Source: Pteria penguin
Lineage: Eukaryota > Mollusca > Bivalvia > Pterioida > Pteriidae
DNA length: 64,000 nt
Assembly: GCA_035048485.1 (NCBI GenBank)
Contig: CM068589.1
Span: 1,167,001-1,231,000, forward strand
Direction of reading: 5' to 3'
Each line of letters begins with the position of its first letter. Position 1 is the stretch's first letter. This document shows, in pieces, positions 12,131 to 25,604 of this stretch. Both the position numbers and the translations under genes were made by a program. The notes beneath the pieces are model-generated. The model had not been told where the DNA came from and made no database searches. It saw nothing but the letters and a program-made list of their open reading frames with translations.

Positions 12131-13550
12131 CTTACAATCTTAAGATCGATCGAGAGTTTGACCGCGAGTTCTCAAAATACAAAGAGGTCTATTTATAAGG
12201 ATTGCCTTTCGAAGCATTTCAATAGAAAAAAAAAGGGGGGGGCATTTCTCATCAAAATTGGATCCACGCCTGCTCATTGCCTCAGTTCCATCTCATCCAT
12301 TTTCCCACACCCCATCATTTTCTATAACCAGCACATCAACATCCCCCGGTTACTCCTTTCCATTTATCCACCCACAGCAAAGAAGTGAATGTTTATTTCT
12401 AATTAATGCATATTTCAGCCGCGATCGCAGATTTTGTTTATTTTCCCGGGGATATTTACCGATTCTAGGCTACTTTAACACACGTAATAAACATTACAGA
12501 CGATGACGGCGATGCCACTTCTCTAATCCTGTATATATACACAGTACACTAGCTACACCCTCTCCTTTTACGATATATGCGTAAGCATTGTTGACCTTGA
12601 CCTTTGCGCGGTCAAGAGCACGCAATCAGCTGTTTATGGGAATATACAAAGAACAGTTTATGGAATTAGCTTACCCAGGACTGCAAGAGCAAACGAGGTA
12701 AATTTATTTATTTTTCTCTTTTAATTGCAAAATATATAATATACCCGTCTATCACAGTATATATGCAGAAGTAATGAACTACATTTACAACGAAAAGAAA
12801 AGGGGGGGGGGGGATTGAATTTGAGATAATCGGTCTTTTCGCATTAAGGATGTTGATATTTTCCATCGACGTAATCAGCGAGTGGTTCAGGTAAAACTAA
12901 GCAGTGGATATTAATTTACTTGTGTTATAAACACGGTGATCGTGTACATAATATAAGGACGCTTCTCTCCGAAATCAGCTGTTCGTTACATACCAGCTAG
13001 ACTGGGATCTATATATCGATTATCCATTGGTGCAGACCCGGTAAAGATTTAAGCGGGTCAGTAAATGCACGTTACTCGGGAAAGACAGAAACTCAAATTC
13101 TTAAGATAGTGCATCACATTATTTGGAGTTATTTTCATTTCACGATATATATCATTATTTTGCATATTGGGGAAAGGAGGGAAGGGGGGAGGGGGGGGGG
13201 GGGGGAGTAGTTATGCACCCAAGGCACATGTACCTAAGGTACATAACTACTGTTTCGGGGATCTACATCCCCAGATATCATCAAATGGATTTGCTATTTT
13301 TCATCGTGCATCTCTTGTCTTTAAATTCATTATACTTCCACATGTAGTTCTTTTACCAAAAAGATTTGTAACTGACTTGGTGTAAGATTTTTCAATTTTG
13401 AAGATCTATTCACCTCCAATGTCATATATTATCACACCTTTTTTATTTTATGGTAATGAACAATGTGTAAACTACGAACCCCCCCCCCCCCCCCAATACC
13501 AAAATAAATAAATGAAAACATGGGTCTGATGAAATTCAAAGGGATACTTG
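12131..13550. other. Non-coding stretch; possible regulatory sequence, homopolymer G/C runs
   Basis: No coding exon recognised. G runs lie near 12234-12241, 12804-12813 and 13190-13205, and a C run near 13480-13494. The segment 12580-12720 has nuclear-receptor-like half sites and an E-box and could contain a promoter or 5' exon, but this is unsupported by transcripts. Confidence 0.45.
12587..12602 (-). promoter_or_regulatory. Candidate nuclear-receptor element (tandem TGACCT half sites)
   Basis: TGACCTTGACCTTTG on the + strand reads CAAAGGTCAAGGTCA on the - strand. It contains TCAAGGTCA, the extended half-site bound by monomeric or ERR-type nuclear receptors. This is motif evidence only. CAGCTG at 12628 is a nearby E-box. 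Confidence 0.3.
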
Positions 13551-13583
13551 GCTGGCAGGTGGATCAACAACAGGGCATAAAAA

Positions 13584-13663
13584 GCACTGACCACGTGATG
13601 GTAGGAACAAAGGAAGCACTGACCACGTGATAATAGGAACAAAGGAAGCACTGACCACGTGAT
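13584..13663 (+). repeat. 32-bp tandem repeat, ~2.5 copies, with CACGTG
   Basis: GCACTGACCACGTGATGGTA recurs at 13584, 13616 and 13648. Each unit holds the E-box palindrome CACGTG. Confidence 0.85.
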
Positions 13664-13904
13664 ATCGATTTTTTACTGTGATACATTTGATTATGAGAAT
13701 TCACATTTCTTGCCAAATAGTACCAATCACTCAAGTCAATCGTTTCGTAGTTATATTGGTTGATACCTTTTTATAATCGCCTACCAAAGGGAAGGTGGCA
13801 AAGTGGTCACTTAAGGCAGGTGGTCTCTTTACAGGGGTTTATTTTATATAGACAACAAGCATAACTTACTAATTTCCATGAATAAATATATCACAAGTCT
13901 ACTT

Positions 13905-14116
13905 GCCATTTTTGAAGTTGATAGCTTCAATGATTGCAGAAAACAAATCCGGCGAAACAGTAAAATTCCTGAAATTGACTAAGTCCAAGGGCTTTAACTC
14001 TTCCAAAAATAGGTCAATCATGACCAGACTCGAATTTGATATCTGTAAGTCACTAATACAAAGCTACATACCAAATTTCAAGTTAGTAAATTCAATGGTT
14101 ACAAAACAGACCGGAC

Positions 14117-14118
<2 letters not shown>
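13905..14118 (+). repeat. Dispersed repeat of the 'AAGGGCTTTAACTCT' type
   Basis: The order CCAAGGGCTTTAACTCTTCC, AATAGGTCAATCATGACC, ACCAAATTTCAAGTTAG and ACAAAACAGACCGGA matches a dispersed repeat I recall from bivalve genomes. The open frame through it is a by-product. Recognition is by memory. Confidence 0.5.
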
Positions 14119-14167
<49 letters not shown>

Positions 14168-14217
14168 TGTGTGTATGTGTGTGTAGGTGTGTGTGTGTAG
14201 GTGTGTGTGTGTGTGTA
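14119..14217 (+). repeat. (GT)n microsatellite
   Basis: About 50 GT dinucleotides with a few GG or TA interruptions. Confidence 0.97.
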
Positions 14218-15065
14218 TGCTCAACAGAGCATTTTATTTAAGGCCCCACCCTTCCTCCTTGGTTGTAAAGGTGTATTGTGTTACGGTAAGCATACATGTT
14301 CCTATTAGATAACATAATGTATACACAAGAGACTGCATATGGTGTAATTAAAAGAAATGATAACATTACATCTAGAACACTGTGTCATATTTTGTTGTCT
14401 CCGTCTTCTACACGTTTTTGGGGGAGTTATAAGCGTTTTTCTGAATCAGATGATGAATTGCAACTGCAGCTGAGATACATCGCCTGTCGTATGATATATG
14501 TAACGACTTCCGATTCCGTAGAGAACGTGACACCAGAACCATTATGAGAAGATTCCCGAAACATTACGATATTATATGAAGAGATTCGGAGTTTATCGTA
14601 GAGAGTAATGTAACTTTGCAATGATATTTTACGAATATGAAAGTAAATATTAAAATGCTACCATTTGGAATCACTGAAGAATATGCATAGATTAAAGACT
14701 TTTTTCTCATTTAACGCATGCGTAACGAGTATTGAAAATCAACAGATTTGACATAGAAATTGACGATAAATCCAGAGGTTTATACCTCATACGAAATCAC
14801 TCGTCTAGATCATCCCAGCGTTTTAATCTTGATGGCTGAATCCATCTTGTGTACTTCTCAGTATGATTTGCGCTACCACGATCCACCTGATGTCGGCAGT
14901 TGAATATGCAAGGACACACTTGCTAAATGGATAAAGCAACCATGGGAATCGCGCGATACACATTTTCTTAGTGTCATGGTAAGTGTGTACCAAATTATTT
15001 GTTAACGTAAATTAGGTAAACTGAAACAAGACGTCTGTATGTAGATATCATATCTGTGTTGTTTT
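14218..15065. other. Non-coding stretch, no gene recognised
   Basis: Short open frames on both strands (14296-14621) overlap each other and lack family resemblance. Confidence 0.5.
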
Positions 15066-15074
15066 ATGTCAATT

Positions 15075-15445
15075 TCAGCAAACTTTTCACCTCTGTCGAT
15101 GTCAAGGCTCTATGTGTCCGTACCTCACGGAACACTTTCCACCTCTATCGATATCGAGGCTTTATGTGTCCGTACCTCACAGAACACTTTCCACCTCTAT
15201 CGATATCGAGGCTTTATGTGTCCGTACCTCACAGAACACTTTCCACCTCTATCGATATCGAAGCTTTATGTGTCCTTACCTTACGGAACACTTTCTACCT
15301 CTATCGATGTCGAGGCTGTATGTGTCCTTACCTTACGGAACACTTTCCACCTCTATCGATGTCGAGGCTCTATGTGACCGTACCTCACAGAACACTTTCC
15401 ACCTCTATCGATGTCGAGGCTGTATGTGTCCGTACCTCACACAAA
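15075..15445 (+). repeat. 52-bp minisatellite, ~7 copies
   Basis: The unit contains CTCTATCGATATCGAGGCTT, TATGTGTCCGTACCTCAC and AGAACACTTTCCAC. It carries a perfect TCGATATCGA palindrome in three of the units. Confidence 0.93.
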
Positions 15446-15609
15446 CCCTTGATATTATTCAAAAGCTGGGCTAGCGAAATCACATTCGATCTGTATTAAG
15501 TAAAAGAAAGTGAAATGCTGAGACAATGAGAGAAAAACCATAATATCTTTGGTAGTCCAAGGGGAGGCTGAAGTCTATGTGACATCATGTTCAAAGTCAT
15601 ACAAAACGT

Positions 15610-18113
15610 GCTGACTTTAACGTGCTGCCGAGAGACCTAGACATTGGATAACGTCCAGATACATACTGCCGAGAGACCTTGACATTGACACACGACCAGA
15701 TACATACTGCCGAGACACCTAGACATTGATACACGTCCAGATACATACTGCCGAGAGACCTAGACATTGATACACGTCCAGATACATGCTGCCGAGAGAC
15801 CTTGACATTGATACACGTCCAGATACATACTGCCGAGAGACCTTGACATTGATACACGTCCAGATACATGCTGCCGAGAGACCTAGACATTGATACACGT
15901 CCAGATACATACTGCCGAGAGACCTTGACATTGATACACGTCCAGATACATACTGCTGAGAGACCTAGACATTGATACACGTCCAGATACATACTGCCGA
16001 GAGACCCTGACATTGATACACGTCCAGATACATACTGCCGAGAGACCTTGACATTGATACACGTCCAGATACATACTGCCGAGAGACCTTGACATTGAAA
16101 CACGTCCAGATACATACTGCCGAGAGACCTAAACATTGATACACGACCAGATACATACTGCCGAGAGACCTAAACATTGATACACGTCCAGATACATACT
16201 GCCGAGAGACCTTGACATTGATACACGACCAGATACATACTGCCGAGAGACCTAGACATTGATACACGACCAGATACATACTGCCGAGAGACCTTGGTTT
16301 AAACAATATTTATTTAGAAAATCGCATGAATTATATAACATAACACATATATATAGGATTGAGTGACCAGATACGTACTGCCGAGAGACCTTGACATTGA
16401 TACACGTCCAGATACATACTGCCGAGAGACATAGACATTGCAACACGTCCAGATACACACTGCCGAGAGACCTTGACATTGATACACGTCCAGATACATG
16501 CTGCCGATAGACCTAGACATTGATACACGTCCAGATACATACTGCCGAGAGACCTTGACATTGGTACATGACCAGACACATACTGCCGAGAGACCTTGAC
16601 ATTGGTACACGTCCAGATACATACTGCCGAGAGACCTTGACATTGATACACGTCCAGATACATACTGCCGAGAGACCTAGACATTGGTACATGACCAGAT
16701 ACATACTGCCGAGAGACCTTGACATTGGTACACGTCCAGATACATACTGCGGAGAGACCTAGACATTGGTACACGTCCAGATACATACTGCCGAGAGACC
16801 TTGACATTGATACACGTCCAGATACATACTGCCGAGAGACCTAGACATTGGTACATAACCAGATACATACTGCCGAGAGACCTTAACATTGATACACGTC
16901 CAGATACATACTGCCGAGAGACCTTTACATTGATACACGTCCAGATACATACTGCCGAGAGACCTTGACATTGATACACGTCCAGATACATACTGCCGAG
17001 AGACCTAGACATTGGTACACGTCCAGATACATACTGCCGAGAGACCTTGACATTGATACACGTCCAGATACATACTGCCGAGAGACCTTGACATTGATAC
17101 ACGTCCAGATACATACTGCCGAGAGACCTTGACATTGATACACGTCCAGATACATACTGCCGAGAGACCTTGACATTGATACACGTCCAGATACATACTG
17201 CCGAGAGACCTAGACATTGGTACACGTCCAGATACATACTGCCGAGAGACCTTGACATTGATACACGTCTAGATACATACTGCCGAGAGACCTTGACATT
17301 GAAACACGTCCAGATACATACTGCCGAGAGACCTTGACATTGATACATGTCCAGATACATACTGCCGAGAGACCTTGACATTGAAACACGTCCAGATACA
17401 TACTGCCGAGAGACCTAGACATTGGTACACGGCCAGATACATAATGCCGAGAGACATAGACATTGATACACGTCCAGATACATACTGCCGAGAGACCTTG
17501 ACATTGATACACATCCAGATACATGCTGCCGAGAGACCTTGACATTGATACACGTCCAGATACATACTGTCGAGAGACCTAGACATTGATACACGACCAG
17601 ATACATACTGCCGAGAGACCTAGACATTGATACATGACCAGATACATACTGCCGAGAGACCTTGACATTGATACATGACCAGATACATACTGCCGAGAGA
17701 CCTTGACATTGATACACATCCAGATACATGCTGCCGAGAGACCTTGACATTGATACACGTCCAGATACATACTGCCGAGAGACCTTGACATTGATACACG
17801 TGCAGACACATACTGCCAAGAGACCTAGACATTGAAACACGTCCAGATACATGCTGCCGAGAGACCTTGACATTGATGCACGTCCAGATACATACTGCCG
17901 AGAGACCTAGACATTGATACACGTCCAGATACATACTGCCGAGAGACCTTGACATTGATACACGTCCAGATACATACTGCCGAGAGACCTTGACATTGAA
18001 ACACGTCCAGATACATGCTGCCGAGAGACCTAGACATTGATACACGTCCAGATACATACTGCCGAGAGACCTTGACATTGATACCCGTCCAGATACATAC
18101 TGCCAAGAGACCT
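15610..18113 (+). repeat. 41-bp minisatellite, ~59 copies
   Basis: The unit is CCGAGAGACCTTGACATTGA plus TACACGTCCAGATACATACTG. It is highly uniform and interrupted once at 16296-16367 by about 70 bp of unrelated AT-rich sequence. Long minus-strand frames here are repeat artefacts. Confidence 0.96.
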
Positions 18114-18244
18114 AGACATGTATCGGTTCATTACTATAAAGAGTAAGGTAGTATTACCAGGCCTTTATAAGTCTTTATGATAATGACAAATTGCTCTATT
18201 GACCAATGCCCAGCAATTGTCGACGCTTTCTATAACTCGGACTA

Positions 18245-18620
18245 TATTGCCCTACTGACCAATGGTCCTTACAGATTAGATTTTCATTCCTATGTTATTT
18301 GGTCCTGACAGAGTAGATTTTCATTCCTATGTTTTTGGTCCTGACGGAGTATATTTTCATTCCTATGTAATTTGGTCCTGACGGAGTAGATTTTCATTCC
18401 TATGTTAATTGGTCGTGACGGAGTAGATTTTCATTCCTATGTTAATTGGTCCTGACAGAGTAGATTTTCATTCCTATGTTAATTGGTCCTGACAGAGTAG
18501 ATTTTCATTCCTGTGTTATCTGATCCTGACGGAGTAGATTTTCATTCCTATGTTATTTGTTCCTTATGGAGTATATTTTCACTCAGATGATATTTGGTCC
18601 TGACGGAGTAGATTTCTCAC
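18245..18620 (+). repeat. ~37-bp minisatellite, ~10 copies
   Basis: The unit is GGTCCTGACGGAGTAGATTT plus TCATTCCTATGTTAATT. Units vary slightly in length. Confidence 0.92.
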
Positions 18621-20400
18621 ATGGTCAATAGTGACGATTAATGAACGAATAAACAAAACTAAATACATGTATAAGAATACAGTGATATGAAAAGAGAATA
18701 CTAAATCAATAAACTAAGTATATAAGAAAAACCGTATCTTTAACCGTCACAGTTTAAGCTCCCCATAACCCCCCCCCCAATGAAAAAGAAGTAAAAACAA
18801 AATCGAAAACAAAAATATTTCGTCCAAAACAACCATCTCTAAAACAAACAAACAAACAAACAAACAAAACAAAACAAAAACAAATAGAACATATCTGAGA
18901 ATGGGAATCTTGCCTATATGCTGTATGATAACGTGTGACCACAATATTTTGACATGTAGTGTATGTATTCTATTCTTATATTTATCTTTTTTCCCTCATA
19001 TTCTATGTCCAAAATGATCTTCATTTAAGGGAGTGATACTAAATAATGATGTATGAATTCTTGTATCAAAATTTTGTGGTCTTTATCAAGAAACTGGCAA
19101 AATCACAATCTGCCAAAGTAGAGTCGATACTTGCTATTGTAGCAATTTGTTTGTAAACATTCTTTATAATACGATCACCATATCTTACAGAATATGGATG
19201 GGCTAACACACCAACGAAGTCTTCAGGGACAAAATATATTTTGATAAAATGAATAATTCTATTCATCTCAAACGGCCATATCACTGACCCCCCAGGAGGT
19301 CTTGGGGGAATGGACACGTAAATCCGACCCTCCATAAAGGATCAAATGTCTGTTTTGATAGACTTATGATGATATCGTGTCGTTTTTACTCTACTATTAA
19401 CACATAATGAACTTTATGCCTGTTCGTTGACCCCGTTTTTCACACCTGAATATGACAAGGTCGGCTTTATTTAGCCTTAAGGATTTGTGGATGACCCTTG
19501 ACCCGTGAGGAGGTTAAAACGATAATGACCGCGTTATTGAAAAAGAAATATGGTCACGTGACTAATTTTCATATTGCTGGTACTAAATATACATACTTCA
19601 GATTTTTGATTGCTGTATTTGAACTTGGAAGGAACTTCATTTGCATACCTTACATAAGGGAAAGTAAACTTTGAACTGTCACCAGGGAAGCCTCTATATA
19701 GATGACAGCCTGTAGATGGCCACAGATTATTATATATGTATATCTGTATCACAACCTGACATATTTCGGTTTTAAAGGTACAAGAACGTATAGAAATAGA
19801 GCTACTTAACGAAGTAACTGAAGCCATAAGGCACCTTTTCCGTCTTCATTGCTTCTACAGGGTCCCACCCTTTATCCAAATAATGCTTTTAAGGAACTTA
19901 CCTGCACGTATTATTCTATGATATCTCGCAGAACAGTAACATATACTCAAATAAAAGGGTGAACAGAGAGAGAGAGAGAGAGAAGGGGGGGGGGGGGTTG
20001 GAAAACTACAAGTCATGGATCTTACTATTGTTTCGCATTAGTATCTAATTTTTGTCAAAGGCAGAAATAGATACAATCAGGAATAAAACTATGTACATCC
20101 CGGACGGAAAAAAATGTAACATCTCTATCAATGAGAGGACTGCTAACGAATCGCGATTGGCTTGTTTTACGGGTACAGTTTATAGTGTAACCCTTTTGCA
20201 CTAGGGATATAGTAAGCACGGTCTTGAAGAGGTCAAAGGTTATCTATTCTAAGAGGTCAAAGGTTATCTGTCTACTTACCATGGAATTACATAAACGTTG
20301 TATCAAAGTAAAAAGAATCGTACAGCGGCCACTATGCAGTCTAATATAGTTCCCCCTGGATCCGGAGGGATTGATGTCCGGATTGTAAAACCCCTGTCTG
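18621..20400. other. Non-coding stretch with simple repeats
   Basis: It holds a C run (18769-18778), (CAAA)n at 18842-18885 and (GA)n plus a G run at 19966-19997. The minus-strand frame 19335-19066 (starting MEGRIYVSIPPRPPGG) is not recognisable as a known protein. Confidence 0.5.
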
Positions 20401-20404
20401 GATG

Positions 20405-23400
20405 TTTTGTTTCTGTAACCTTCATCACATGTGTACAGCTCTGTGACCCTATGGCGGCATCTGTTAACCTTCATCACATGTGTACAGCACTGTGACCCCA
20501 TGGCGGCATCTGTTAACCTTCATCACATGTGTACAGCACTGTGACCCCATGGCGGCATCTGTTAATCTTCATCACATGTGTACAGCACTGCGACCCCATG
20601 GCGGCATCTGTTAACCTTCATCACATGTGTACAGCACTGTGACCCCATGGCGATGTCTGTAAACCTTCATCACATGTGTACAGCACTGTGACCTCATGGC
20701 GGCGTCTGTTAATCTTCATCACATGTGTACAGCACTGCGACCCCATGGCGGCGTCTGTTAATCTTCATCACATGTGTACAGCACTGCGACCCCATGGCGG
20801 CGTCTGTTAACCTTCATCACATGTGTACAGCACTGCTACCCCATGGCGGCATCTGTTAATCTTCATCACATGTGTACAGCACTGCGACCCCACGGCGGTG
20901 TCTGTTAACCTTCATCACATGTGTTTAGCATTGTGACCCCACGGCGGTATCTGTTAACCTTCATCACATGTGTACAGCTCTGTGACCCCATGGCGGTGTC
21001 TGTTAACCTTCATCACATGTGTACAGCACTGCGACCCCATGGCGGTGTCTGTTAACCTTCATCACATGTGTTTAGCATTGTGACCCCACGGCGGTATCTG
21101 TTAACCTTCATCACATGTGTACAGCTCTGTGACCCCACGGCGGTGTCTGTTAACCTTCATCACATGTGTTTAGCATTGTGACCCCACGGCGGTGTCTGTT
21201 AACCTTCATTACATGTGTACAGCACTATGACCCCATGGCGGCGTCTGTTTACCTTCATCACATGTGTACAGCTCTGTGACCCCACGACGGTGTCTGTTAA
21301 CCTTCATCACATGTGTACAGCACTGTGACCCCATGGCTCACATGTGTACAGCACTGTGACCCCATGACGGCGTCTGTTAACCTTCATCACATGTGTACAG
21401 CTCTGTGACCCCATGGCGGTGTCTGTTAACCTTCATCACATGTCTACAGCACTGTGACCCCATGGCGGCGCTTGTAAACGTTCATCACATGTGTACGGCA
21501 GCACTGTGACCCCATGGCGGCGTCTGTTACCCTTCATCACATGTGTACAGCTCTCTGACCCCATGGCGGTGTCTGTAAACCTTCATCACATGTGTACAGC
21601 TCTCTGACCCCATGGCGGCGTCTTTTAACCTTCATCACATGTGTACAGCACTGTGACCCCATGGCGGCGTCTGTTAACATTCATCACATGTGTACAGCTT
21701 TCTGACCCCATGGCGGCGTCTGTTAACCTTCATCACATGTGTACAACTCTGTGACCCCATGGCGGCGTCTGTTAATCTTCATCACATGTGTACAGCACTG
21801 TGACCCCATGGCGGCGACTGTTAACCTTCATCACATGTGTACAGCACTGTGACCCCATGGCGGTGTCTGTTAACCTTCATCACATGTGTACAGCACTGTG
21901 ACCCCATGGCGGTGTCTGTTAACCTTCATCACATGTGTACAGCTCTGTGACCCGATGGCGGCGACTGTTAACCTTCATCACGTGTACAGCACTGTGACCC
22001 CATGGCGGTGTTTGTTAACCTTCATCACATGTGTACAGCACTGTGGTCCCATGGCGGTGTCTGTTTATCAGAAGCATTCCAATTCCTCTCAAGCACCTGC
22101 TCCGTCATCAGGCGGACAAGGATCCCTGAGTGTCTGTCTTGGTATCTTGGTGGGAGGTAACCACAGTGGCATGGCACCAGTTAGCAACAGACGCCCACGC
22201 CTCCCACATACCTGGTCCCTCAGCACTGTGACCCCATGGCGGCGTCTTTTACCCTTCATCACATGTGTACAGCTCTCTGACCCCATGGCGGTGTCTGTAA
22301 ACCTTCATCACATGTGTACAGCTCTCTGACCCCATGGCGGCGTCTGTTAACCTTCCTCACATGTGTACAGCATTGTGACCCCACGGCGGTGTCTGTTAAC
22401 CTTCATCACATGTGTACAGCATTATGACCCCATGGCGGCGTCTGTTTACCTTCATCACATGTGTACAGCTCTGTGACCCCATGGCGGTGTCTGTTAACCT
22501 TCATCACATGTGTACAGCATTGTGACCCCACGGCGGTGTCTGTTAACCTTCATCACATGTGTACAGCACTGTGACCCCATGACGGCGTCTGTTAACCTTC
22601 ATCACATGTGTACAGCTCTGTGACCCCATGGCGGTGTCTGTTAACCTTCATCACATGTCTACAGCACTGTGACCCCATGGCGGCGTCTGTAAACTTTCAT
22701 CACATGTGTACGGCAGCACTGTGACCCCATGGCGGCGTCTGTTACTCTTCATCACATGTGTACAGCTCTCTGACCCTATGGCGGTGTCTGTAAACCTTCA
22801 TCACATGTGTACAGCTCTCTGACCCCATGGCGGCGTCTGTTAACCTTCATCACATGTGTACAGCATTGTGACCCCACGGCGGTGTCTGTTAACCTTCATC
22901 ACATGTGTACAGCATTATGACCCCATGGCGGCGTCTGTTTACCTTCATCACATGTGTACAGCTCTGTGACCCCATGGCGGTGTCTGTTAACCTTCATCAC
23001 ATGTGTACAGCATTGTGACCCCACGGCGGTGTCTGTTAACCTTCATCACATGTGTACAGCACTGTGACCCCATGACGGCGTGTGTTAACCTTCATCACAT
23101 GTGTACAGCTCTGTGACCCCATGGCGGTGTCTGTTAACCTTCATCACATGTCTACAGCACTGTGACCCCATGGCGGCGTCTGTAAACTTTCATCACATGT
23201 GTACGGCAGCACTGTGACCCCATGGCGGCGTCTGTTACCCTTCATCACATGTGTACAGCTCTCTGACCCTATGGCGGTGTCTGTAAACCTTCATCACATG
23301 TGTACAGCTCTCTGACCCCATGGCGGCGTCTGTTAACCTTCATCACATGTGTACAGCACTGTGACCCCGTGGCGGCGTCTGTTAACCTTCATCACATGTG

Positions 23401-23620
23401 TACAGCTTTGTGACCCCATGGCGGCGTCTGTTAACCTTCATCACGTGTACAGCACTGTGACCCCATGGCGGCGTCTGTTAACCTTCATCACATGTGTACA
23501 GCACTGTGACCCCATGGCGGCGACTGTTAACCTTCATCACGTGTACAGCACTGTGACCCCATGCCGGCGTCTGTTAACCTTCATCACATGTGTACAGCAC
23601 TGTGGTCCCATGGCGGTGTC
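20405..23620 (+). repeat. 49-bp minisatellite, ~60 copies, with higher-order organisation
   Basis: The unit is TTCATCACATGTGTACAGCA, CTGTGACCCCATGGCGGCGT and CTGTTAACC. A variant with an extra CGGCAG (GTGTACGGCAGCACTG) recurs near 21493, 22708 and 23202; the last two are about 493 bp apart, so ten-unit blocks were duplicated. A non-repeat block at about 22050-22223 recurs at 23607-23783. Confidence 0.95.
22050..22223 (+). repeat. Interspersed ~175-bp block inside the 49-bp array, copy 1
   Basis: It begins CCATGGCGGTGTCTGTTTAT and ends ACATACCTGGTCCCTCAG. Its second copy begins about 1558 bp downstream. The array resumes immediately after copy 1, showing that array and flank were duplicated together. 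Confidence 0.9.
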
Positions 23621-24015
23621 TGTTTATCTGAAGCATTCCAATTCCTCCCAGGCACCTGCTCCGTCATCAGGCGGCCAAGGATCCCTGAGTGTCTGTCTTG
23701 GTATCTTGGTGGGAGGTAACCACAGTGGCATGGCACCAGTTAGCAACAGACGCCCACGCCTCCCACATACCTGGTCCCTCAGGCAACCAGGCATCCTACA
23801 GTGACATGGCAACAGTAAGTAGGAGACGCTAAATTCTCCCAGGTACCTGTTCTTTCTTCAGGTTACCAGGAATCCCTGAGTGTCTGTCTTGGTACCTTGT
23901 TGGGGGTTACCACGGTGACAAAACACCAATAAGCAAGAAACACTTACTCCTCCCAGGTACCTGCACCTTCCTGCAGGTTACCAGGGATACCTTAGTGTCT
24001 ATTTTGGTACCGGAC
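23607..24015 (+). repeat. ~175-bp block copy 2 and decayed ~110-bp tandem repeats
   Basis: After the second copy of the block, similar elements continue: CTCCCAGGTACCTG, CAGGTTACCAGG(A/G)AT and GTCTGTCTTGGTACC recur about every 110 bp to about 24015. They resemble the repeat at 1393-1500. Confidence 0.7.
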
Positions 24016-24567
24016 ATGTGCGCAGGTTGTGTAAAGCTGTCATGACTACGGTGGACCGAAAGTCACGTGATTTAGGTAGAGATATCGAGTTTAAGGCGCA
24101 TATTCAGAAATTTTACTGAAAAGAGATTTTTTTAAAATGCTTAAAACAGTTATATCGATTGTCACATAGTGACGACATCTATGCTGACTTGAGCCATATA
24201 ACGTGTTCTACATCTAAATTGACGAGATGGCGCCACCGTCAGAATCCTCCCTCTCGCTTTTCATGGCTGTATGACCATTGCTATTGTCTCTCACGAGGGC
24301 AAGACCAACATAAGCGTAGGGCTCCACACTTTTATTTTTGATGATGATGCTTAACAGTAAATTTGGACAGAAATTATACAGGTAATAGTAAATAATCACA
24401 TTACCTGATAATAGTATCACTTTAATTTAGATTTCGATAGTATATGTAATGACTGCAGAAGTAATCCCCCCCCCCTTTTTTTAAGGGATGGGGGTTGTTT
24501 GTTGACATTCTTGACTATGAAAATATGTTTTGTTTCTCATAGTATTCATTTGCTTTCTGCAACGCAT
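24016..24567. other. Non-coding stretch, no gene recognised
   Basis: Nothing supportable apart from a short C run near 24466. Confidence 0.5.
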
Positions 24568-24586
24568 TTATTATTATTATTATTAA

Positions 24587-24655
<69 letters not shown>

Positions 24656-24674
24656 TATTATTATTATTATTATC
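24568..24674 (+). repeat. (ATT)n microsatellite
   Basis: About 35 ATT trinucleotides with few interruptions; the poly-leucine frame over it is an artefact. Confidence 0.97.
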
Positions 24675-25049
24675 ATATTGTCCACGGTATCCACGGTGAT
24701 TCGTTCTTGTCATGGCTACAAACATGTATAACGCCTTTTACAAATTTAATCATTGTCGATAGCTAAACTGAACGAGAGATATCAGAGTGCACGTGTATTA
24801 AGTAACTTTTTATTCGGCATTATGGATAGAGTACGTGATAACGGTCATGTACATATTTCTAGAGATATGATTTAGGAGGAATGAAGCCGCACTTCGGAGC
24901 GTAAAACTTGTATGTCACCATTAAGGCGGCGGCACTGTGGCGAAAAAAGTCAATGTGACCCATGGTCAGTTCGACCCATCTCTTGACCAGCTTAGCCCAT
25001 CAGCTTTGATGATAATTTTTTGATAAAGGATGGCCATGATAACGCTACC

Positions 25050-25330
25050 TTACGTGATTTGAACCGCTACACCGTATCGGTAACACTACATGTAAATATC
25101 ACGTAAACAGGTACATTGTGTCGGTAGCACTACATGCAAGTGTCACATGGTTTGAGGCGTTACATTGTGTCGGTAGTACCACATGTAAATTTCACGTGAT
25201 TTAAACCGCTACATTATGTCGGTAGAACTACACGTAGATATCACGTGAATTAAACCGCTACATTGTGTCGATAGCGCCACCTGTAAATATCACGTGACTT
25301 GAGCCGTTACATTGTATCGGTATAGTGACC
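25050..25330 (+). repeat. ~49-bp diverged tandem repeat, 5-6 copies, with TCACGTGA
   Basis: The unit is approximately CCGCTACATTGTGTCGGTAG, CACTACATGTAAATATCACG and TGATTTGAA. The palindrome TCACGTGA or a one-base variant recurs in each. Confidence 0.8.
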
Positions 25331-25399
25331 CTGTATCAGACATCACTCAAAATATATTTAGATTAACGGAGCCCACGATCGGCCATAATGAGGAGAACT

Positions 25400-25470
25400 T
25401 AGTGCAATAGTTTGCGACACTGGCGTTCTAAGAACACCGGTTGCACCACTATGTTCAAGAGTTTAGATGC
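25400..25470 (+). mobile_element. Possible degenerate SINE fragment
   Basis: CCGGTTGCACCACTATGTTC (25437-25456) resembles GGGTTGCGCCACTATGTTT in the SINE at 31341-31512. The rest is not alignable by eye. Confidence 0.3.
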
Positions 25471-25604
25471 CTGCAACAAACAACCTGTCGCTTTTAAATC
25501 GTGCCTGCTCGTCGCTCTCTTGTCACACTGGACAAGGTTCAAACCCAAGAGCCTGAATGTTACTACCCGTATGATTCACACAGCACTCGCTTCACTACAT
25601 TCGT

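Noticed and set aside
15597..18106. Minus-strand CIWTCINVKVSRQYV repeat frames
   Set aside because: The 41-bp unit cycles through three frames; there is no start context or unique sequence.
19066..19335. 89-aa minus-strand frame starting MEGRIYVSIPPRPPGG
   Set aside because: Composition is protein-like, but I recognise no family and saw no convincing splice sites or neighbouring exons.
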